Shown here in pieces: positions 16,954 to 25,657 of a stretch of 64,000 nucleotides of DNA. The translations under genes were made by a program, and so were the position numbers. Below the pieces are notes generated by a model. It was given only the letters and a program-made list of their open reading frames with translations, did no database searches and was not told the origin of the DNA. The stretch is taken from contig NZ_CP039903.1 in NCBI RefSeq assembly GCF_005221385.1, forward strand, positions 2,046,001 to 2,110,000, given 5' to 3'. The stretch comes from Agrobacterium tumefaciens (GTDB lineage: Bacteria > Pseudomonadota > Alphaproteobacteria > Rhizobiales > Rhizobiaceae). How positions within the stretch are numbered: the stretch's first letter is position 1; each line of letters opens with the position of its first letter.

Positions 16954-18132
16954 TTAACCACGCTTCACCAGCCGCTGCAACGCCATCATCAACCCGCCGC
17001 CGATCAGCCCCCAGAAAGCCCCGGAAACACCGCCGAAGGAGAGGCCCGAGGCCGTGATGAGAAAGGTGATCGCCGCCGCCTCTCGCGTCTCCGGCTCCTT
17101 GAAAGCCGCGACGGCAGAGCCAGAAAAGGCGCCGACCAGCGCCAGCCCTGCCACCGCCTGAATGAGGATAGGCGGCGCCAGCGCCACGAATGCCGTGACC
17201 ACGCCAGCCAACAGGCCGAAGATGATATAACCGACGCCGCCGATGATCGCAGCCCAATAGCGACGTTTGGGATCGGCATGGGCGTCCTCGCCCGCGCACA
17301 TCGCCGCCGTGATCGCCGCAAGATTGACGGCATGGCCGCCGAAGGGGGCGGACAGCAGCGAAAAAAAGCCGGTCGCCGCGAAGAGCGGTCCGGGTTGCGG
17401 ATCGTAATGATTGACCTTCAGCACCGCGATGCCGGGAATGTTCTGCGAGGCCATGGTGACGATGAACAGCGGCAGCGCGATGGAGACGACGGCGTGCAGG
17501 CTGAAGACGGGCGTTACCCATTCCATCGGCGGCGTCAGCGATTGCGCCACGCTATCGAGCGCGCCCGCCGGAATATCGACCCCGAAAATCATGACAAGCA
17601 CGAAGGCAGCAAGCGCCGCAGGCACGGCGAAAAGCCGCCGGAAAGCCCCAACCACGATCCAGGCGAGAATGATCGGCAGGCCGAGCGCCGGATTAAAGCC
17701 GATCGCCTTCACCGGCGCAAAGCACAGGCCGATGATGACACCTGACAGCATGGCATTGGCAAGCGGCGCGGGAATGGAGGCAACCGCGCGCCCGAGCGGC
17801 TTGAACAGGCCGGCGATGATGATCAGGACGGCGCAGATGATGAACCCGCCGACAGCCGCCGGAAATCCGCCCTCGATCACCCCGGTGGTTGCCAGAAGGG
17901 CCGCACCCGGCGTCGACCAGGCAATGCTGATCGGCAGCCGGGTGGTGACGGAAAGAACGATGGCGCAAAGCCCCATCGCCACCGAAAGCGCCATCAGCCC
18001 GGAGGCAGCCTCGAAATCCGTCGCGCCGACGGCTTTCAGTCCCTGCAGCACGACGGCAAAGGAGCTGGCAAACCCGACAAAGGCGGTAAGGCATCCCATG
18101 AACAGGCTCTGGACGGAAAAATCTTTCAGCAT
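16954..18132 (-). CDS. Benzoate/H+ symporter family (BenE) transporter
   Basis: A 392-residue, very hydrophobic protein with about twelve predicted membrane helices. The BenE family signature is seen as SIAWSTPGAALL after the fourth helix region and in PFGGHAVNLAAITAAMC, both typical of BenE proteins. The start is placed at ATG 18132 (MLKDFSVQSLF), where family homology begins; the frame extends to 18240 without homology. BenE proteins carry benzoate, but this one has no benzoate degradation genes nearby, so the substrate remains uncertain. Confidence 0.85.
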   Translation of the reverse strand: MLKDFSVQSLFMGCLTAFVGFASSFAVVLQGLKAVGATDFEAASGLMALSVAMGLCAIVLSVTTRLPISIAWSTPGAALLATTGVIEGGFPAAVGGFIICAVLIIIAGLFKPLGRAVASIPAPLANAMLSGVIIGLCFAPVKAIGFNPALGLPIILAWIVVGAFRRLFAVPAALAAFVLVMIFGVDIPAGALDSVAQSLTPPMEWVTPVFSLHAVVSIALPLFIVTMASQNIPGIAVLKVNHYDPQPGPLFAATGFFSLLSAPFGGHAVNLAAITAAMCAGEDAHADPKRRYWAAIIGGVGYIIFGLLAGVVTAFVALAPPILIQAVAGLALVGAFSGSAVAAFKEPETREAAAITFLITASGLSFGGVSGAFWGLIGGGLMMALQRLVKRG

Positions 18133-18413
18133 GAAGCACTCTGCGGGCCTGCTGCCAGTCGCAAGAACCGCAGCGGACTGCGGGGCGACAGGCAGGAACA
18201 AAATTTGAAGCGTAGGGCGCGAATCCAGACGGCGCGACACGCTTTGGATGAAGCATGACTATAGTCAGGATCAAAAAAGACAAGGCCTGGCAAGATGAAC
18301 CGCCGGACTTCAGGTACGGAGATACGGAAAACGTCATCAAAGTTTAGCGGCAGGGCGCTAATCCTCGCGGCATCCATCCCAACAGGACCATCCGCCACAA
18401 GAGGGACCTTGCC

Positions 18414-19496
18414 ATGTTTCGCATCGCCACCATCGCCGCTTTCTGCCTTGTGGCCCTTCCGGCCGCCGCCCAGACCCCGCCGCCGCCCGCCTTTCTCGGC
18501 CAGATCATCGTGCCTTCCGGCCTCTCGATCAATGGCGTCGCTTTCGGCGGCATTTCCGATCTGAGTTTTGATAGCGAAACCGGCCGCTATCTGGCTATTT
18601 CCGATGACCGTGTCGAAAAAGGCCCTGCCCGTTATTACGAACTGGAACTGGCCGTCACGGAAGGTGTCGTCACGCTGAACATCGCGGCCACGCGCGAATT
18701 GAAGGACGAGACCGGCGCAGCCTTCGCGCTGAAGGGCATCGACGCCGAAGGCATCGCGCTCGACCGCAAGGCCGGCAAGCTCTACTGGTCCTCGGAACGC
18801 GACCTGAAAAACCAGCCGGCGATCTATGTCTCGGACCTCGATGGCGGTAATGTGAAACGGCTGGAACTGCCTGACGCCTATCTCGTCAATGATGCAAAGA
18901 CCAGGGGCGTGCAGAACAATCTCGGCTTTGAAGGCCTGACCCTGTCATCCGACCGGCTGATCGCCGCCACGGAAAACGCGCTGACCCAGGACGGCCAGAA
19001 GGCGACCCCGCAGGCCGGCAGCCCGGCCCGTATCCTCGTCATCGACACGGCGACACTGAAGCCGGTCGCCGAACATGTCTATGTCACCGAGGCGATCTCC
19101 AAGACCCCGACAGCCGCCGAGCCGAAATACAACGACAATGGTCTCTCCGCCATCGCCGCCATGCCGGATGGTCGATTCGTCACTGTAGAGCGCAATTTCG
19201 CTTCCGGCGTCGGCAACCATATCCGCTTTTTCATTGCCGACCTGTCCGGCGCGGAAAACATCCTCGGCAAGGACAAGATCGAGGCGGCGAATGTGCGCGC
19301 CGTATCGAAAACCCCATGGTTCGAGATCAACGAAGGCGATTTCGGGCTCGACATCGACAACATCGAAAGCTTCGCCTTCGGACCGGTGGTGGATGGCAAG
19401 CAGCTTTTCTTCATCGCCTCGGACGATAATTTCAATCCGGGCAAGCAGTTCACCCAATTCGCAGCCTTCGCAATTCCCGCTAATCTGGGTCAGTGA
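18414..19496 (+). CDS. Exported esterase-like activity of phytase family protein
   Basis: A 360-residue protein with a Sec signal peptide (hydrophobic stretch at residues 4-20 ending ALPAAAQT). The body matches the phytase-like/esterase-like beta-propeller family: GGISDLSFDSETGRYLAISD near the start, a KGIDAEGIALD repeat and NNLGFEGLTLSSDR. The family was named for an esterase-like activity, but the substrate is usually unknown. It would act in the periplasm or outside. GAGGGA precedes the ATG. It faces the anti-sigma gene and shares a terminator with it. Confidence 0.8.
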   Translation: MFRIATIAAFCLVALPAAAQTPPPPAFLGQIIVPSGLSINGVAFGGISDLSFDSETGRYLAISDDRVEKGPARYYELELAVTEGVVTLNIAATRELKDETGAAFALKGIDAEGIALDRKAGKLYWSSERDLKNQPAIYVSDLDGGNVKRLELPDAYLVNDAKTRGVQNNLGFEGLTLSSDRLIAATENALTQDGQKATPQAGSPARILVIDTATLKPVAEHVYVTEAISKTPTAAEPKYNDNGLSAIAAMPDGRFVTVERNFASGVGNHIRFFIADLSGAENILGKDKIEAANVRAVSKTPWFEINEGDFGLDIDNIESFAFGPVVDGKQLFFIASDDNFNPGKQFTQFAAFAIPANLGQ

Positions 19497-19517
19497 AGTC
19501 AGTGACGGCATGAGATA

Positions 19518-19544
19518 CCGGCTCCGGACCACGTTCGGAGCCGG
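19518..19544. terminator. Bidirectional hairpin between convergent genes
   Basis: CCGGCTCCG (19518-19526) and CGGAGCCGG (19536-19544) pair perfectly around a 9-base loop, between the ends of the esterase-like gene and the anti-sigma gene. The + strand continues CAAGAAAAG, the minus strand TATCTCATG, so neither side has a strong U-run. Confidence 0.6.
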
Positions 19545-19559
19545 CAAGAAAAGTGCCTT

Positions 19560-20204
19560 TCACCAGCGCAGAAAACGGGAACCCGCAAAGGCACCGATCA
19601 GGCCCATCATGAGAATGCCCAGCGAATACCAGATCAACACGAATGCCATGCCGTTTTCAGTGCAGAACCAGGAATAGACCCAGGCTCCCGCCGCACCCGC
19701 TGCAAGGCCACCGACAAAACCGGCAAGCGTGGGGTTAGCCGGGGCGGAGCGCTTGAGAACAGCGAAATTCGCCGAAAACACGGGAAGTGAAAAAGCCGCG
19801 ATCAGAAACGGGCAATGCAGCGCCGACGATCCCAGAATAAGGGCGTGATAACTGCCCGGCACGGCAAAACCGAGTTGGACAAGCGCTATCGCCACCATCG
19901 CGACGAAAATCAGCGCAAGCCAAACAAAGAAAAGACCACTGTCCCCTTCGGGGCTGGAAAGGCGCCTGATGGCGGCAAATGCAGCCACGGCCAGCACGGC
20001 ATTGTAGGCTGACTTGATCCAGAAACCCAGTTCGGTGAAAGCATCATCCATATCGACGCGCAGCCCGAGAATGACGAGCATCAGCACCAGCGAAATGCCG
20101 AGTGCGGGCAAGACCGCAAGCGCGAGCCTGCGCTCCATCGCAAAAGCGGATACGGGCCTGAGGTCACCCGCCAGTTGATCAATGATGTCGTCCGTCTTTC
20201 TCAC
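19560..20204 (-). CDS. nrsF: NrsF-type (DUF1109) anti-sigma factor
   Basis: A 214-residue integral membrane protein with six predicted helices and a short cytoplasmic N-terminus (MRKTDDIIDQLAGDL) that would bind the sigma factor. This is the DUF1109 family, whose Caulobacter member (NrsF/OsrA) holds SigF inactive until metal or oxidative stress. Two cysteines are present, at residues 131 and 181, in the same places as the pair I recall being important in the Caulobacter protein. The start is a GTG that overlaps the TGA of the sigma gene (GTGA), so the pair is translationally coupled. Confidence 0.85.
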   Translation of the reverse strand: MRKTDDIIDQLAGDLRPVSAFAMERRLALAVLPALGISLVLMLVILGLRVDMDDAFTELGFWIKSAYNAVLAVAAFAAIRRLSSPEGDSGLFFVWLALIFVAMVAIALVQLGFAVPGSYHALILGSSALHCPFLIAAFSLPVFSANFAVLKRSAPANPTLAGFVGGLAAGAAGAWVYSWFCTENGMAFVLIWYSLGILMMGLIGAFAGSRFLRW

Positions 20205-20749
20205 GAATCTCCCCGCAATTTTGCCGCCAGGACTTTCAGCGTCCTGTGGATGCCGACCCTTGCCGCAAGCTCGGTCTGGCCGGATTTTTTTGCCGCTTCG
20301 GCAATCGACTGCCCCTCAAGCTTCACATTGCGAATGAGGTCGCGTTGCCGTTCCGGCAAGTCGTCGAGCAGCCGCTCCACATCCATGCGTGCCGTCACCG
20401 CATCGATGGTTGGCTCGGCCTCCAGCGTTTCATCGAGCTCGACTTCCGCCCGCATGCGCCCGCCCCTGCCGCGATAGTGGTCGATGAGCTTGTAGCGCGC
20501 GATCGAAAAGAACCAGGCCGTGAACGGTCGCGCACGATCATAGGTCTCCCGTTTGGCGTGAAGCGACAAAAGGGTTTCCTGCACAAGATCTTCCACATCG
20601 CCTCTGGAAGTGGAGGCCATGCGCCGCCCGTAATAGGCAATAAGCAACCGGCGCAAGGCGTGGAGCAAATGCCTATAGGCGCTATCGTCCCCGTCAAGGG
20701 AACGCAGCATCAGCATCTTTAATGTTTCTTCCGAAAGGCTGCCTGTCAT
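20201..20749 (-). CDS. sigF: ECF sigma factor, SigF/ECF16-like
   Basis: A 182-residue ECF sigma factor with region 2 (RGDVEDLVQETLLSLHAKRE, then PFTAWFFSIARYKLIDHYR) and region 4 (LPERQRDLIRNVKLEGQSIA, then ELAARVGIHRTLKVLAAKL). It is partnered with a DUF1109 anti-sigma factor, which defines the SigF-like group. The start ATGACAGGC at 20749 is chosen because homology begins there; the open frame runs on to 21196 across the promoter region and part of the neighbour gene. It probably drives its own operon and the divergent Met-rich gene. Confidence 0.9.
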   Translation of the reverse strand: MTGSLSEETLKMLMLRSLDGDDSAYRHLLHALRRLLIAYYGRRMASTSRGDVEDLVQETLLSLHAKRETYDRARPFTAWFFSIARYKLIDHYRGRGGRMRAEVELDETLEAEPTIDAVTARMDVERLLDDLPERQRDLIRNVKLEGQSIAEAAKKSGQTELAARVGIHRTLKVLAAKLRGDS

Positions 20750-20765
20750 CGTCACTATCGGGTTA

Positions 20766-20790
20766 TTCGCAGTCCGAAGGATATTGTTAC
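20766..20790 (-). promoter_or_regulatory. Candidate SigF-type promoter for the sigma/anti-sigma operon
   Basis: On the minus strand GTAACA (20790-20785) is followed after 15 bases by CGAA (20769-20766), 16 bases before the sigma start codon. The sequence resembles the GTAAC...CGAA promoter used by Caulobacter SigF, with a spacer one base shorter than the copy facing the other way. Confidence 0.5.
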
Positions 20791-20844
20791 ATAATGGCTT
20801 TAAAAAAATCTCGCCCGAATATGCCGTCACAAGACCGTGAAGCT

Positions 20845-20870
20845 GTAACGATAGGCCGTTTCCGACCGAA
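20845..20870 (+). promoter_or_regulatory. Candidate SigF-type promoter for the MXKDX protein gene
   Basis: GTAACG (20845-20850) and CGAA (20867-20870) are separated by 16 bases, matching the GTAACC-N16-CGAA form described for Caulobacter SigF. It lies 65 bases before the ATG of the Met-rich gene. Confidence 0.6.
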
Positions 20871-20935
20871 TGGACAGTCGTGAACCCCCGGCACAACGCC
20901 GGTGGACACAAGATGACGTCCAGAGGAGACCTTTC

Positions 20936-21193
20936 ATGACCCGCATTTCTGCAGCCGTTGCCGTCGCTTCCATGCTGTCCGCCCTGTCTTTCGCAGGCAT
21001 CGTCCATGCCGACAGCATGAAAACCGATACGATGAAGAAAGACGCCATGAAGCCTGAGACAATGAAAATGGAACCGATGAAAAAGGACGGCATGTCCATG
21101 GCCAGCAAGAAGGACTGCATGCACAAGGCTGGCATGGAAATGGACAAGATGAAGAAGGCCGACATGATGAAGGCCTGCGACACCATGAAATGA
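20936..21193 (+). CDS. Met-rich pentapeptide MXKDX repeat protein, exported
   Basis: An 85-residue protein with a Sec signal peptide (residues 1-25, cleavage after IVHA) and a mature part made of degenerate MKKDx/MKxEx pentapeptides. About a quarter of the mature residues are methionine, alternating with Lys and Asp, and there are two cysteines (KKDCMHK, MKACDTM). This is the MXKDX repeat family, often found next to ECF sigma genes. The composition suggests periplasmic binding of soft metals such as Cu(I) or scavenging of oxidants through methionine. AGAGGAGA supplies the ribosome-binding site. The longer frame from 20870 would include the promoter. Confidence 0.85.
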   Translation: MTRISAAVAVASMLSALSFAGIVHADSMKTDTMKKDAMKPETMKMEPMKKDGMSMASKKDCMHKAGMEMDKMKKADMMKACDTMK

Positions 21194-21195
21194 CA

Positions 21196-21300
21196 CCAGA
21201 GCATTTTCGCTTTTCTCCGAAACGCGAAAACACTCCGTCTCTTTGTTTTACGCATTGTCCTGACGTAAAAGCGATCCCGCTTTGGCTGGAAATGCTCTAG
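21196..21300 (-). repeat. Intergenic repeat, AGAGCA...AAACAAAGAG family (family D)
   Basis: On the minus strand it starts CTAGAGCATTTCCAGCCAAAG, contains AAACAAAGAG and ends with AAAATGCTCT, complementary to the start. The copies at 33180-33282 and, more distantly, 6998-7090 and 54540-54612 share this layout. Confidence 0.65.
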
Positions 21301-21308
21301 CCTGAATG

Positions 21309-21346
21309 AAAAAGCCCGCGCCGGTTTCCACCGGCACGGGCTTTTT
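21309..21346 (-). terminator. Rho-independent terminator of clpP
   Basis: AAAAAGCCCGCGCCGG (21309-21324) and CCGGCACGGGCTTTTT (21331-21346) form a stem with one mismatch and a 6-base loop. It lies just beyond the clpP stop codon on the minus strand, with a U-run there. Confidence 0.8.
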
Positions 21347-21364
21347 CAACAGATAATCAGAAAC

Positions 21365-21946
21365 TCAGAGTTCCGACTGGCTCTCGACGATCTTGCCGAC
21401 GAGGCCGTAATCCTTGGCCTCGTCCGCGCCGAGCCAATAATCGCGATCGATATCCTTGGCGATCTTTTCTTCGCTCTGGCCGGTGGCCTTGGAGAAGATC
21501 TTGATCAGGCGCTGGTTCATCTTGATGATTTCGCGGGCCTGGATTTCGATGTCGGATGCCATGCCACGCGTACCGCCGGAGGGTTGGTGCAGCAGGAAGC
21601 GGGTGTTGGGCAGGCAAAGGCGCCGTTCCTTCGGCACCGAAACATAGATCAGCGCGCCGGCGGAAGCGACCCAGCCCGTGCCGATGATATAGACCTTCGG
21701 CTTGATGAACTTGATCATGTCATGGATGGAATCACCCGATTCCACGTGGCCGCCCGGTGAATTGACGTAAACGCGAATGTCGTCGTCACTGGCGGCGGCA
21801 AGCGCGACCAGCTGCGTGCAGACCTTCTGCGCCAGTTCCTGCGTGATGCCACCATAGATGAAGATCGAACGCGACTTGAAAAGATTCGCTTCCGTTTCCT
21901 TGCCGATCGGCAGTTCCTTGCTCTTGTCGTCTTCGTCTTCGTTCAT
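21365..21946 (-). CDS. clpP: ATP-dependent Clp protease proteolytic subunit (ClpP paralogue)
   Basis: A 193-residue serine protease of the ClpP family. The catalytic triad is visible: Ser in [10 protein letters not shown], His in FLLHQPSGG and Asp in [18 protein letters not shown]. The Ser motif differs from the classical GQAASMGA, so this is a divergent paralogue of the type found in rhizobia, which carry several clpP genes. The start ATG at 21946 is preferred because GGAGAG lies 8 bases upstream; the frame extends to 21976. No clpX or clpA gene is adjacent, so it would rely on an unfoldase encoded elsewhere. Confidence 0.9.
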   Translation of the reverse strand: MNEDEDDKSKELPIGKETEANLFKSRSIFIYGGITQELAQKVCTQLVALAAASDDDIRVYVNSPGGHVESGDSIHDMIKFIKPKVYIIGTGWVASAGALIYVSVPKERRLCLPNTRFLLHQPSGGTRGMASDIEIQAREIIKMNQRLIKIFSKATGQSEEKIAKDIDRDYWLGADEAKDYGLVGKIVESQSEL

Positions 21947-22178
21947 CAACGGCTCTCTCCAGCGTAATTCTTGCATGCCCTTCGGACATAGTGCGACTTG
22001 TTACGTAAGGCAATGAGCGAAAAAGACAAGGTTCGCGCCTGAACAATAAACAGCACCCCCGGCAGATGACGCATGGACAGCTTATTTGCGTTCACGATAT
22101 CGTCGCCCCCTTATTGCAGCGCCGCCCGGCCCGGAAGCCCAGGATCCTGACCGGCGGCAACAATCAAAAGAGGGAAAC

Positions 22179-22769
22179 ATGCTGAAAAGACTAAGCCTTG
22201 CCGCTGCCGCGCTCGGCGTTACCGCCCTGCCCGCCTTTGCCCATTTGAACCCGGAAGAACACGGCTCCTTCATGGCTGGCGTTTCCCACCCCTTCTTTGG
22301 GGCGGACCATATTCTGGCGATGGTGGCCGTCGGCATATGGGCCTCGCAGATCGCCACGGCGGACAGTGACCGCAAAGCCCTGTGGATCGTGCCCTCCGCT
22401 TTTGTTGGCACCATGGCCGTCGGGTTTCTGATGGCGGTTTACGGTATCGGTCTTCCCTTCGTCGAATCCGCCATTCTCGCCTCCGTCATTGGTCTCGGCC
22501 TGCTGGTTGCCGCAGCGGCAAAACTTCCCGCGGCGGCAGCAGCAGCGGTTGTCGGCGCTTTCGCGCTTTTCCATGGCTACGCCCATGGTGGTGAACTGGG
22601 CAGTGCAGGCGCCTGGCAATTCGGCCTTGGCTTCATGATCGCCACCGCGCTGCTGCATCTGGCCGGCATCGCGCTTGGCCTTGGCATTGCCCGTTTCGGC
22701 TCGGTGGCAAGCCGCACCATCGGCGCGCTGACGGCAATCGCCGGCCTGTCGCTTGCCCTCGGCGGCTGA
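22179..22769 (+). CDS. HupE/UreJ family nickel or cobalt transporter
   Basis: A 196-residue membrane protein with a signal-like N-terminus (MLKRLSLAAAALGVTALPAFA) followed by six to seven helices. The family motif HPFFGADHILAM near residue 40 carries the His/Asp metal ligands, and HGYAHGGE near residue 132 a second His-rich motif. HupE proteins are low-complexity Ni or Co permeases, normally next to hydrogenase or urease genes; none is seen here. AAAGAGGGA is placed just before the ATG at 22179. No cobalamin-riboswitch-like sequence was found upstream. Confidence 0.85.
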   Translation: MLKRLSLAAAALGVTALPAFAHLNPEEHGSFMAGVSHPFFGADHILAMVAVGIWASQIATADSDRKALWIVPSAFVGTMAVGFLMAVYGIGLPFVESAILASVIGLGLLVAAAAKLPAAAAAAVVGAFALFHGYAHGGELGSAGAWQFGLGFMIATALLHLAGIALGLGIARFGSVASRTIGALTAIAGLSLALGG

Positions 22770-22869
22770 CGATCATTACCGAAATTTAAAATTCGGGCCG
22801 CTTTGAAAAGCCAAAATTGAGGCCTACCTCCTTATCGTGGATTTACGCTTCACGGTAAGGAGGCAGCAT

Positions 22870-23625
22870 ATGTCACCGGAAGAAAGCCAGCTTCTCAAGG
22901 GCCTGTTCGACAGGACCAAAACCGCATCCGCCACCCCGCGTGACCGCGAGGCGGAAACATTGATCGCAGACGCCGTGCGTGATCAGCCCGCAGCCCCCTA
23001 TTATCTCGCCCAGGCGGTGATCGTTCAGGAAAAAGGGCTGGAAGCGGCAGCAGCCCATATCAGGCAGCTCGAAGAACGCATCCATGCGCTGGAAAGCAGC
23101 AATGGCGCCCCGCAGGCGGCCGCACAGGGCGGGTTCCTGAGTTCCATTTTCGGCACCGGCCAGCCTCAGCCACCCGCACCAACGCCAGCCCCTGCTGTGG
23201 CGCCAACCTCATGGCGCAACGATACCGCCGGTCAGACGGCCGGTCCGTGGGGATCTCAGGCGGGTCAACAGCAACCCAGCGGCCCCTGGAGCCAGCAACC
23301 TACTGCCGTTGGGCGTTCAGGTGGTGGATTTCTGCAGGGCGCGCTCGGCACGGCCGCCGGCGTCGCAGGCGGCATGCTGCTTGCCAATTCGTTGAGCGGC
23401 ATTTTCGGCAGCCACATGTCGTCGCTCGGGCTCGGTTCACCCTTCGGCGGCGGCAATGCGGCGGGTAACGCCCCCGTCGAGGAAACCGTCGTCAACAATT
23501 ATTACGGCGACAGCGCCAGCCAGCAGAATAACGACGACGATGACGACAATACACAGCAGGCTGATTATGATGACAGCGCCGACGATATGGATTCAGATTC
23601 AGGCGACGACGGTTCGTTCGCCTGA
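22870..23625 (+). CDS. DUF2076 domain-containing protein
   Basis: A 251-residue protein. The N-terminal 75 residues are the DUF2076 region (SPEESQLLKGLFDRTKTA, then RDREAETLIADAV), including a predicted coiled coil (HIRQLEERIHAL). A Pro/Gln/Ala-rich linker follows, then a glycine-rich hydrophobic stretch (FLQGALGTAAGVAGGMLLAN) that may insert in a membrane, and a very acidic Asp-rich tail. DUF2076 proteins are described as possible periplasmic ligand-binding or chaperone-like proteins; the function is unknown. AAGGAGG at 22857-22863 fixes the start at 22870. Confidence 0.8.
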   Translation: MSPEESQLLKGLFDRTKTASATPRDREAETLIADAVRDQPAAPYYLAQAVIVQEKGLEAAAAHIRQLEERIHALESSNGAPQAAAQGGFLSSIFGTGQPQPPAPTPAPAVAPTSWRNDTAGQTAGPWGSQAGQQQPSGPWSQQPTAVGRSGGGFLQGALGTAAGVAGGMLLANSLSGIFGSHMSSLGLGSPFGGGNAAGNAPVEETVVNNYYGDSASQQNNDDDDDNTQQADYDDSADDMDSDSGDDGSFA

Positions 23626-23650
23626 ATCTTGATGCGTCTAAACAGCCGGA

Positions 23651-24115
23651 TCAGCCCCGACCGCGATAAGGCGCGACGCCCTGATCCGGCAGCCACACGC
23701 CTTCGGGCGCCGCTCCGGTCTGCCAGAAGACGTCGATGGGAATGCCGCCACGCGGATACCAGTAAGCGCCGATGCGCAGCCATTTCGGCTGCAGCAGCTC
23801 CACCAGACGCTTGGCGATATAGACCGAGCAATCCTCATGGAATGCGCCGTGGTTGCGGAAGGATTGCAGGAAAAGCTTCAGCGACTTCGATTCCACCAGG
23901 AAATCACCCGGAATATAATCGATGACGATATGGGCGAAGTCCGGCTGGCCGGTCATCGGGCAAAGCGAGGTGAATTCGGGCGCGGTGAAGCGCACGACGT
24001 AATCGGTACCGGCATTGCCGTTCGGCACTTTTTCGAGAATGGCCTTTTCCGGGCTCTCGGGCGTATCGACCTTCGTGCCCAGCTGCGACAGGCTGGAAAC
24101 ATCCGTCACGGACAT
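23651..24115 (-). CDS. queF: NADPH-dependent 7-cyano-7-deazaguanine reductase
   Basis: A 154-residue protein of the short, type I QueF class. It reduces preQ0 to preQ1 in queuosine synthesis. The active-site cysteine lies in [12 protein letters not shown], and the conserved [20 protein letters not shown] supplies the substrate and NADPH-binding residues including the catalytic His-Glu/Asp region. The ATG at 24115 has CAGGAG 6-7 bases upstream. An earlier in-frame ATG at 24136 overlaps the stop of the cation efflux gene (ATGA), so the two genes are coupled either way. Confidence 0.93.
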   Translation of the reverse strand: MSVTDVSSLSQLGTKVDTPESPEKAILEKVPNGNAGTDYVVRFTAPEFTSLCPMTGQPDFAHIVIDYIPGDFLVESKSLKLFLQSFRNHGAFHEDCSVYIAKRLVELLQPKWLRIGAYWYPRGGIPIDVFWQTGAAPEGVWLPDQGVAPYRGRG

Positions 24116-24132
24116 GGAATACTCCTGTTCAT

Positions 24133-25035
24133 TCATACAATGACTTTGACGCCATGCGCCTTTTCGCCTTCCGGCTCGACGTGAATGGCAAGGCTGGCGC
24201 CCGGTATGACCTCCCTTATGGCATCTTCAAGGCGGTCGCAAATATCATGCGCCTCCCGCACCGTCATCGTGGCGGGAACGACCACGTGGAAATCGATGAA
24301 AGCCGCCGAACCGGCGCGCCGGGTTCTAAGGTCATGCACGCCCATCACGCCACCGGAATGTTCGGCGATAGCTTTCTTGATCGCCTCGTCTTCTTCCGGC
24401 TCCACCGCCCGGTCCATCAGCCCGCCAAGCGAATGCAGGATGACCTTCGATCCCTGAAACAGGATGTTGATGGCAACCAGTATGGCGAGCAGCGGATCGA
24501 GAATGGCGTAACCCGTCAGAAGCGCCAGAATGAGGCCGACGAGAACGCCCGCTGACGTCACGACATCGGACATGATGTGATGGCCATCCGCGGCAAGCGC
24601 CGGCGAGGCGTATTTCCTGCCGACACGGATCAGGGTCGTCGCCCAGACAGCATTGATGACCGCTGCAAATGCGTTGATGGCAAGACCGAGAACCGGCGCT
24701 TCCGGCAGCCTCGGATTGAAGAGGCTGCCCCACGCTTCCTGCACGATCAACAGCGCGGCAACAACGATCAGCACACCTTCCACGACGGCGGAAATATATT
24801 CCGCCTTGTGATGGCCGAACTGGTGGTCGTCATCGGCAGGTTTCTGCGCATACCGGATGACGAAATAGGCGATGAAGGCCGCGACCACGTTGACGGTCGA
24901 TTCCAGACCATCAGACAGAAGTGCGACGGACCCCGTGACCCACCAGGCCAGAAGCTTGAGGCCCAGCACGCCGAAAGAAAGTGGAATGCCCCAGAATGCG
25001 AGCTTCCTTACCAGTGCATTGCCTTCACTGTTCAT
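24133..25035 (-). CDS. Cation diffusion facilitator family transporter
   Basis: A 300-residue CDF protein with six predicted helices. Metal-site residues are visible in helix 2 ([12 protein letters not shown], an SDGxE variant of the usual DxxHxxxD context) and helix 5 ([18 protein letters not shown], the HxxxD motif). A cytoplasmic C-terminal domain ([19 protein letters not shown]) follows. CDF proteins export Zn, Fe, Mn or similar divalent ions by proton antiport. ATG 25035 is preferred over 25101 because homology begins there and GGGGG precedes it. It is translationally coupled to queF. Confidence 0.88.
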   Translation of the reverse strand: MNSEGNALVRKLAFWGIPLSFGVLGLKLLAWWVTGSVALLSDGLESTVNVVAAFIAYFVIRYAQKPADDDHQFGHHKAEYISAVVEGVLIVVAALLIVQEAWGSLFNPRLPEAPVLGLAINAFAAVINAVWATTLIRVGRKYASPALAADGHHIMSDVVTSAGVLVGLILALLTGYAILDPLLAILVAINILFQGSKVILHSLGGLMDRAVEPEEDEAIKKAIAEHSGGVMGVHDLRTRRAGSAAFIDFHVVVPATMTVREAHDICDRLEDAIREVIPGASLAIHVEPEGEKAHGVKVIV

Positions 25036-25088
25036 TTTTGCCCCCGTGCGGATGCGAACGAATTGCATGACCGACTGCCAAAACGCAC

Positions 25089-25123
25089 GAACCGCGCGCA
25101 CGGGGTCTCCGTGCGCGCGGTTC
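25089..25123 (-). terminator. Perfect 15-bp hairpin after the VOC gene
   Basis: GAACCGCGCGCACGG (25089-25103) pairs with CCGTGCGCGCGGTTC (25109-25123) around a 5-base loop. On the minus strand it follows the VOC gene and is followed by GTGCGTTTTGG, so it probably insulates the VOC gene from the cation efflux-queF pair. Confidence 0.75.
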
Positions 25124-25189
25124 GCTATTGGGTTTTCTATCGTTCAAACCGCCGGCAAGGTCAAGAGGCTCTAGGTCGCATCAACGACC

Positions 25190-25591
25190 TCAATCCTCGC
25201 TTTTCTGTTCGCAGAAACGGATGCGGTTGCCGAAGGGATCGGTGACTTCCATCACATCGCCCCAGGGCAGTTCTTCGACGCCCGGCTTCATGAAGCGATA
25301 ATCATGTGCCGCCAGTTCCTGTTGAAAAGCGTGAACGCCGCGCATGGTGACAAAGATGTTGGAGCCCGGCGTCGCATCGCCGTGGTGGCCGCTGAGGTGC
25401 AGCCCCATTCCGGCGCGCGATACCTGCATATAAAGCGGGAAATTGTCGCCGAAGCGATGTTCCCAGTCGATCTCGAAACCGAGAAAATCGACATAAAACT
25501 CCCGCGCCTTGGCCTCGTCGAAAATCCTGACGATTGGGAATGTTCGCTCGAAACCGATTTCTGAAAGGCTGTGCTTCCCGGCGTCGCCCAT
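25190..25591 (-). CDS. VOC (glyoxalase/bleomycin-resistance) superfamily protein
   Basis: A 133-residue protein with the two beta-alpha-beta-beta-beta modules of the VOC fold: FERTFPIVRIFDEAKAREFY, then FLGFEIDWEHRFGD, and a second half ending VMEVTDPFGNRIRFCEQ. The glutamates and histidines for metal or ligand binding are only partly conserved, so it may be a bleomycin-resistance-like binding protein or an unknown VOC enzyme. ATG 25591 has AGGGG 8 bases upstream; the GTG at 25597 is too close to it. Confidence 0.8.
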   Translation of the reverse strand: MGDAGKHSLSEIGFERTFPIVRIFDEAKAREFYVDFLGFEIDWEHRFGDNFPLYMQVSRAGMGLHLSGHHGDATPGSNIFVTMRGVHAFQQELAAHDYRFMKPGVEELPWGDVMEVTDPFGNRIRFCEQKSED

Positions 25592-25623
25592 TGTCACTGC
25601 CCCTTTTCAGGCCATAAAAGAAG

Positions 25624-25648
25624 ACCGGCCGCAACGGGTGCGGCCGGT
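25624..25648 (-). terminator. Rho-independent terminator after the ABC binding protein
   Basis: ACCGGCCGCA (25624-25633) and TGCGGCCGGT (25639-25648) form a perfect 10-bp stem with a 5-base loop. On the minus strand it lies just after the stop codon at 25658 and is followed by CTTCTTTTAT. Confidence 0.8.
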
Positions 25649-25657
25649 ATCGTAGGC

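Noticed and set aside
21977..22178. Cobalamin or nickel riboswitch before hupE
   Set aside because: No B12-box-like or NiCo-type conserved core was found in the 200 bases.
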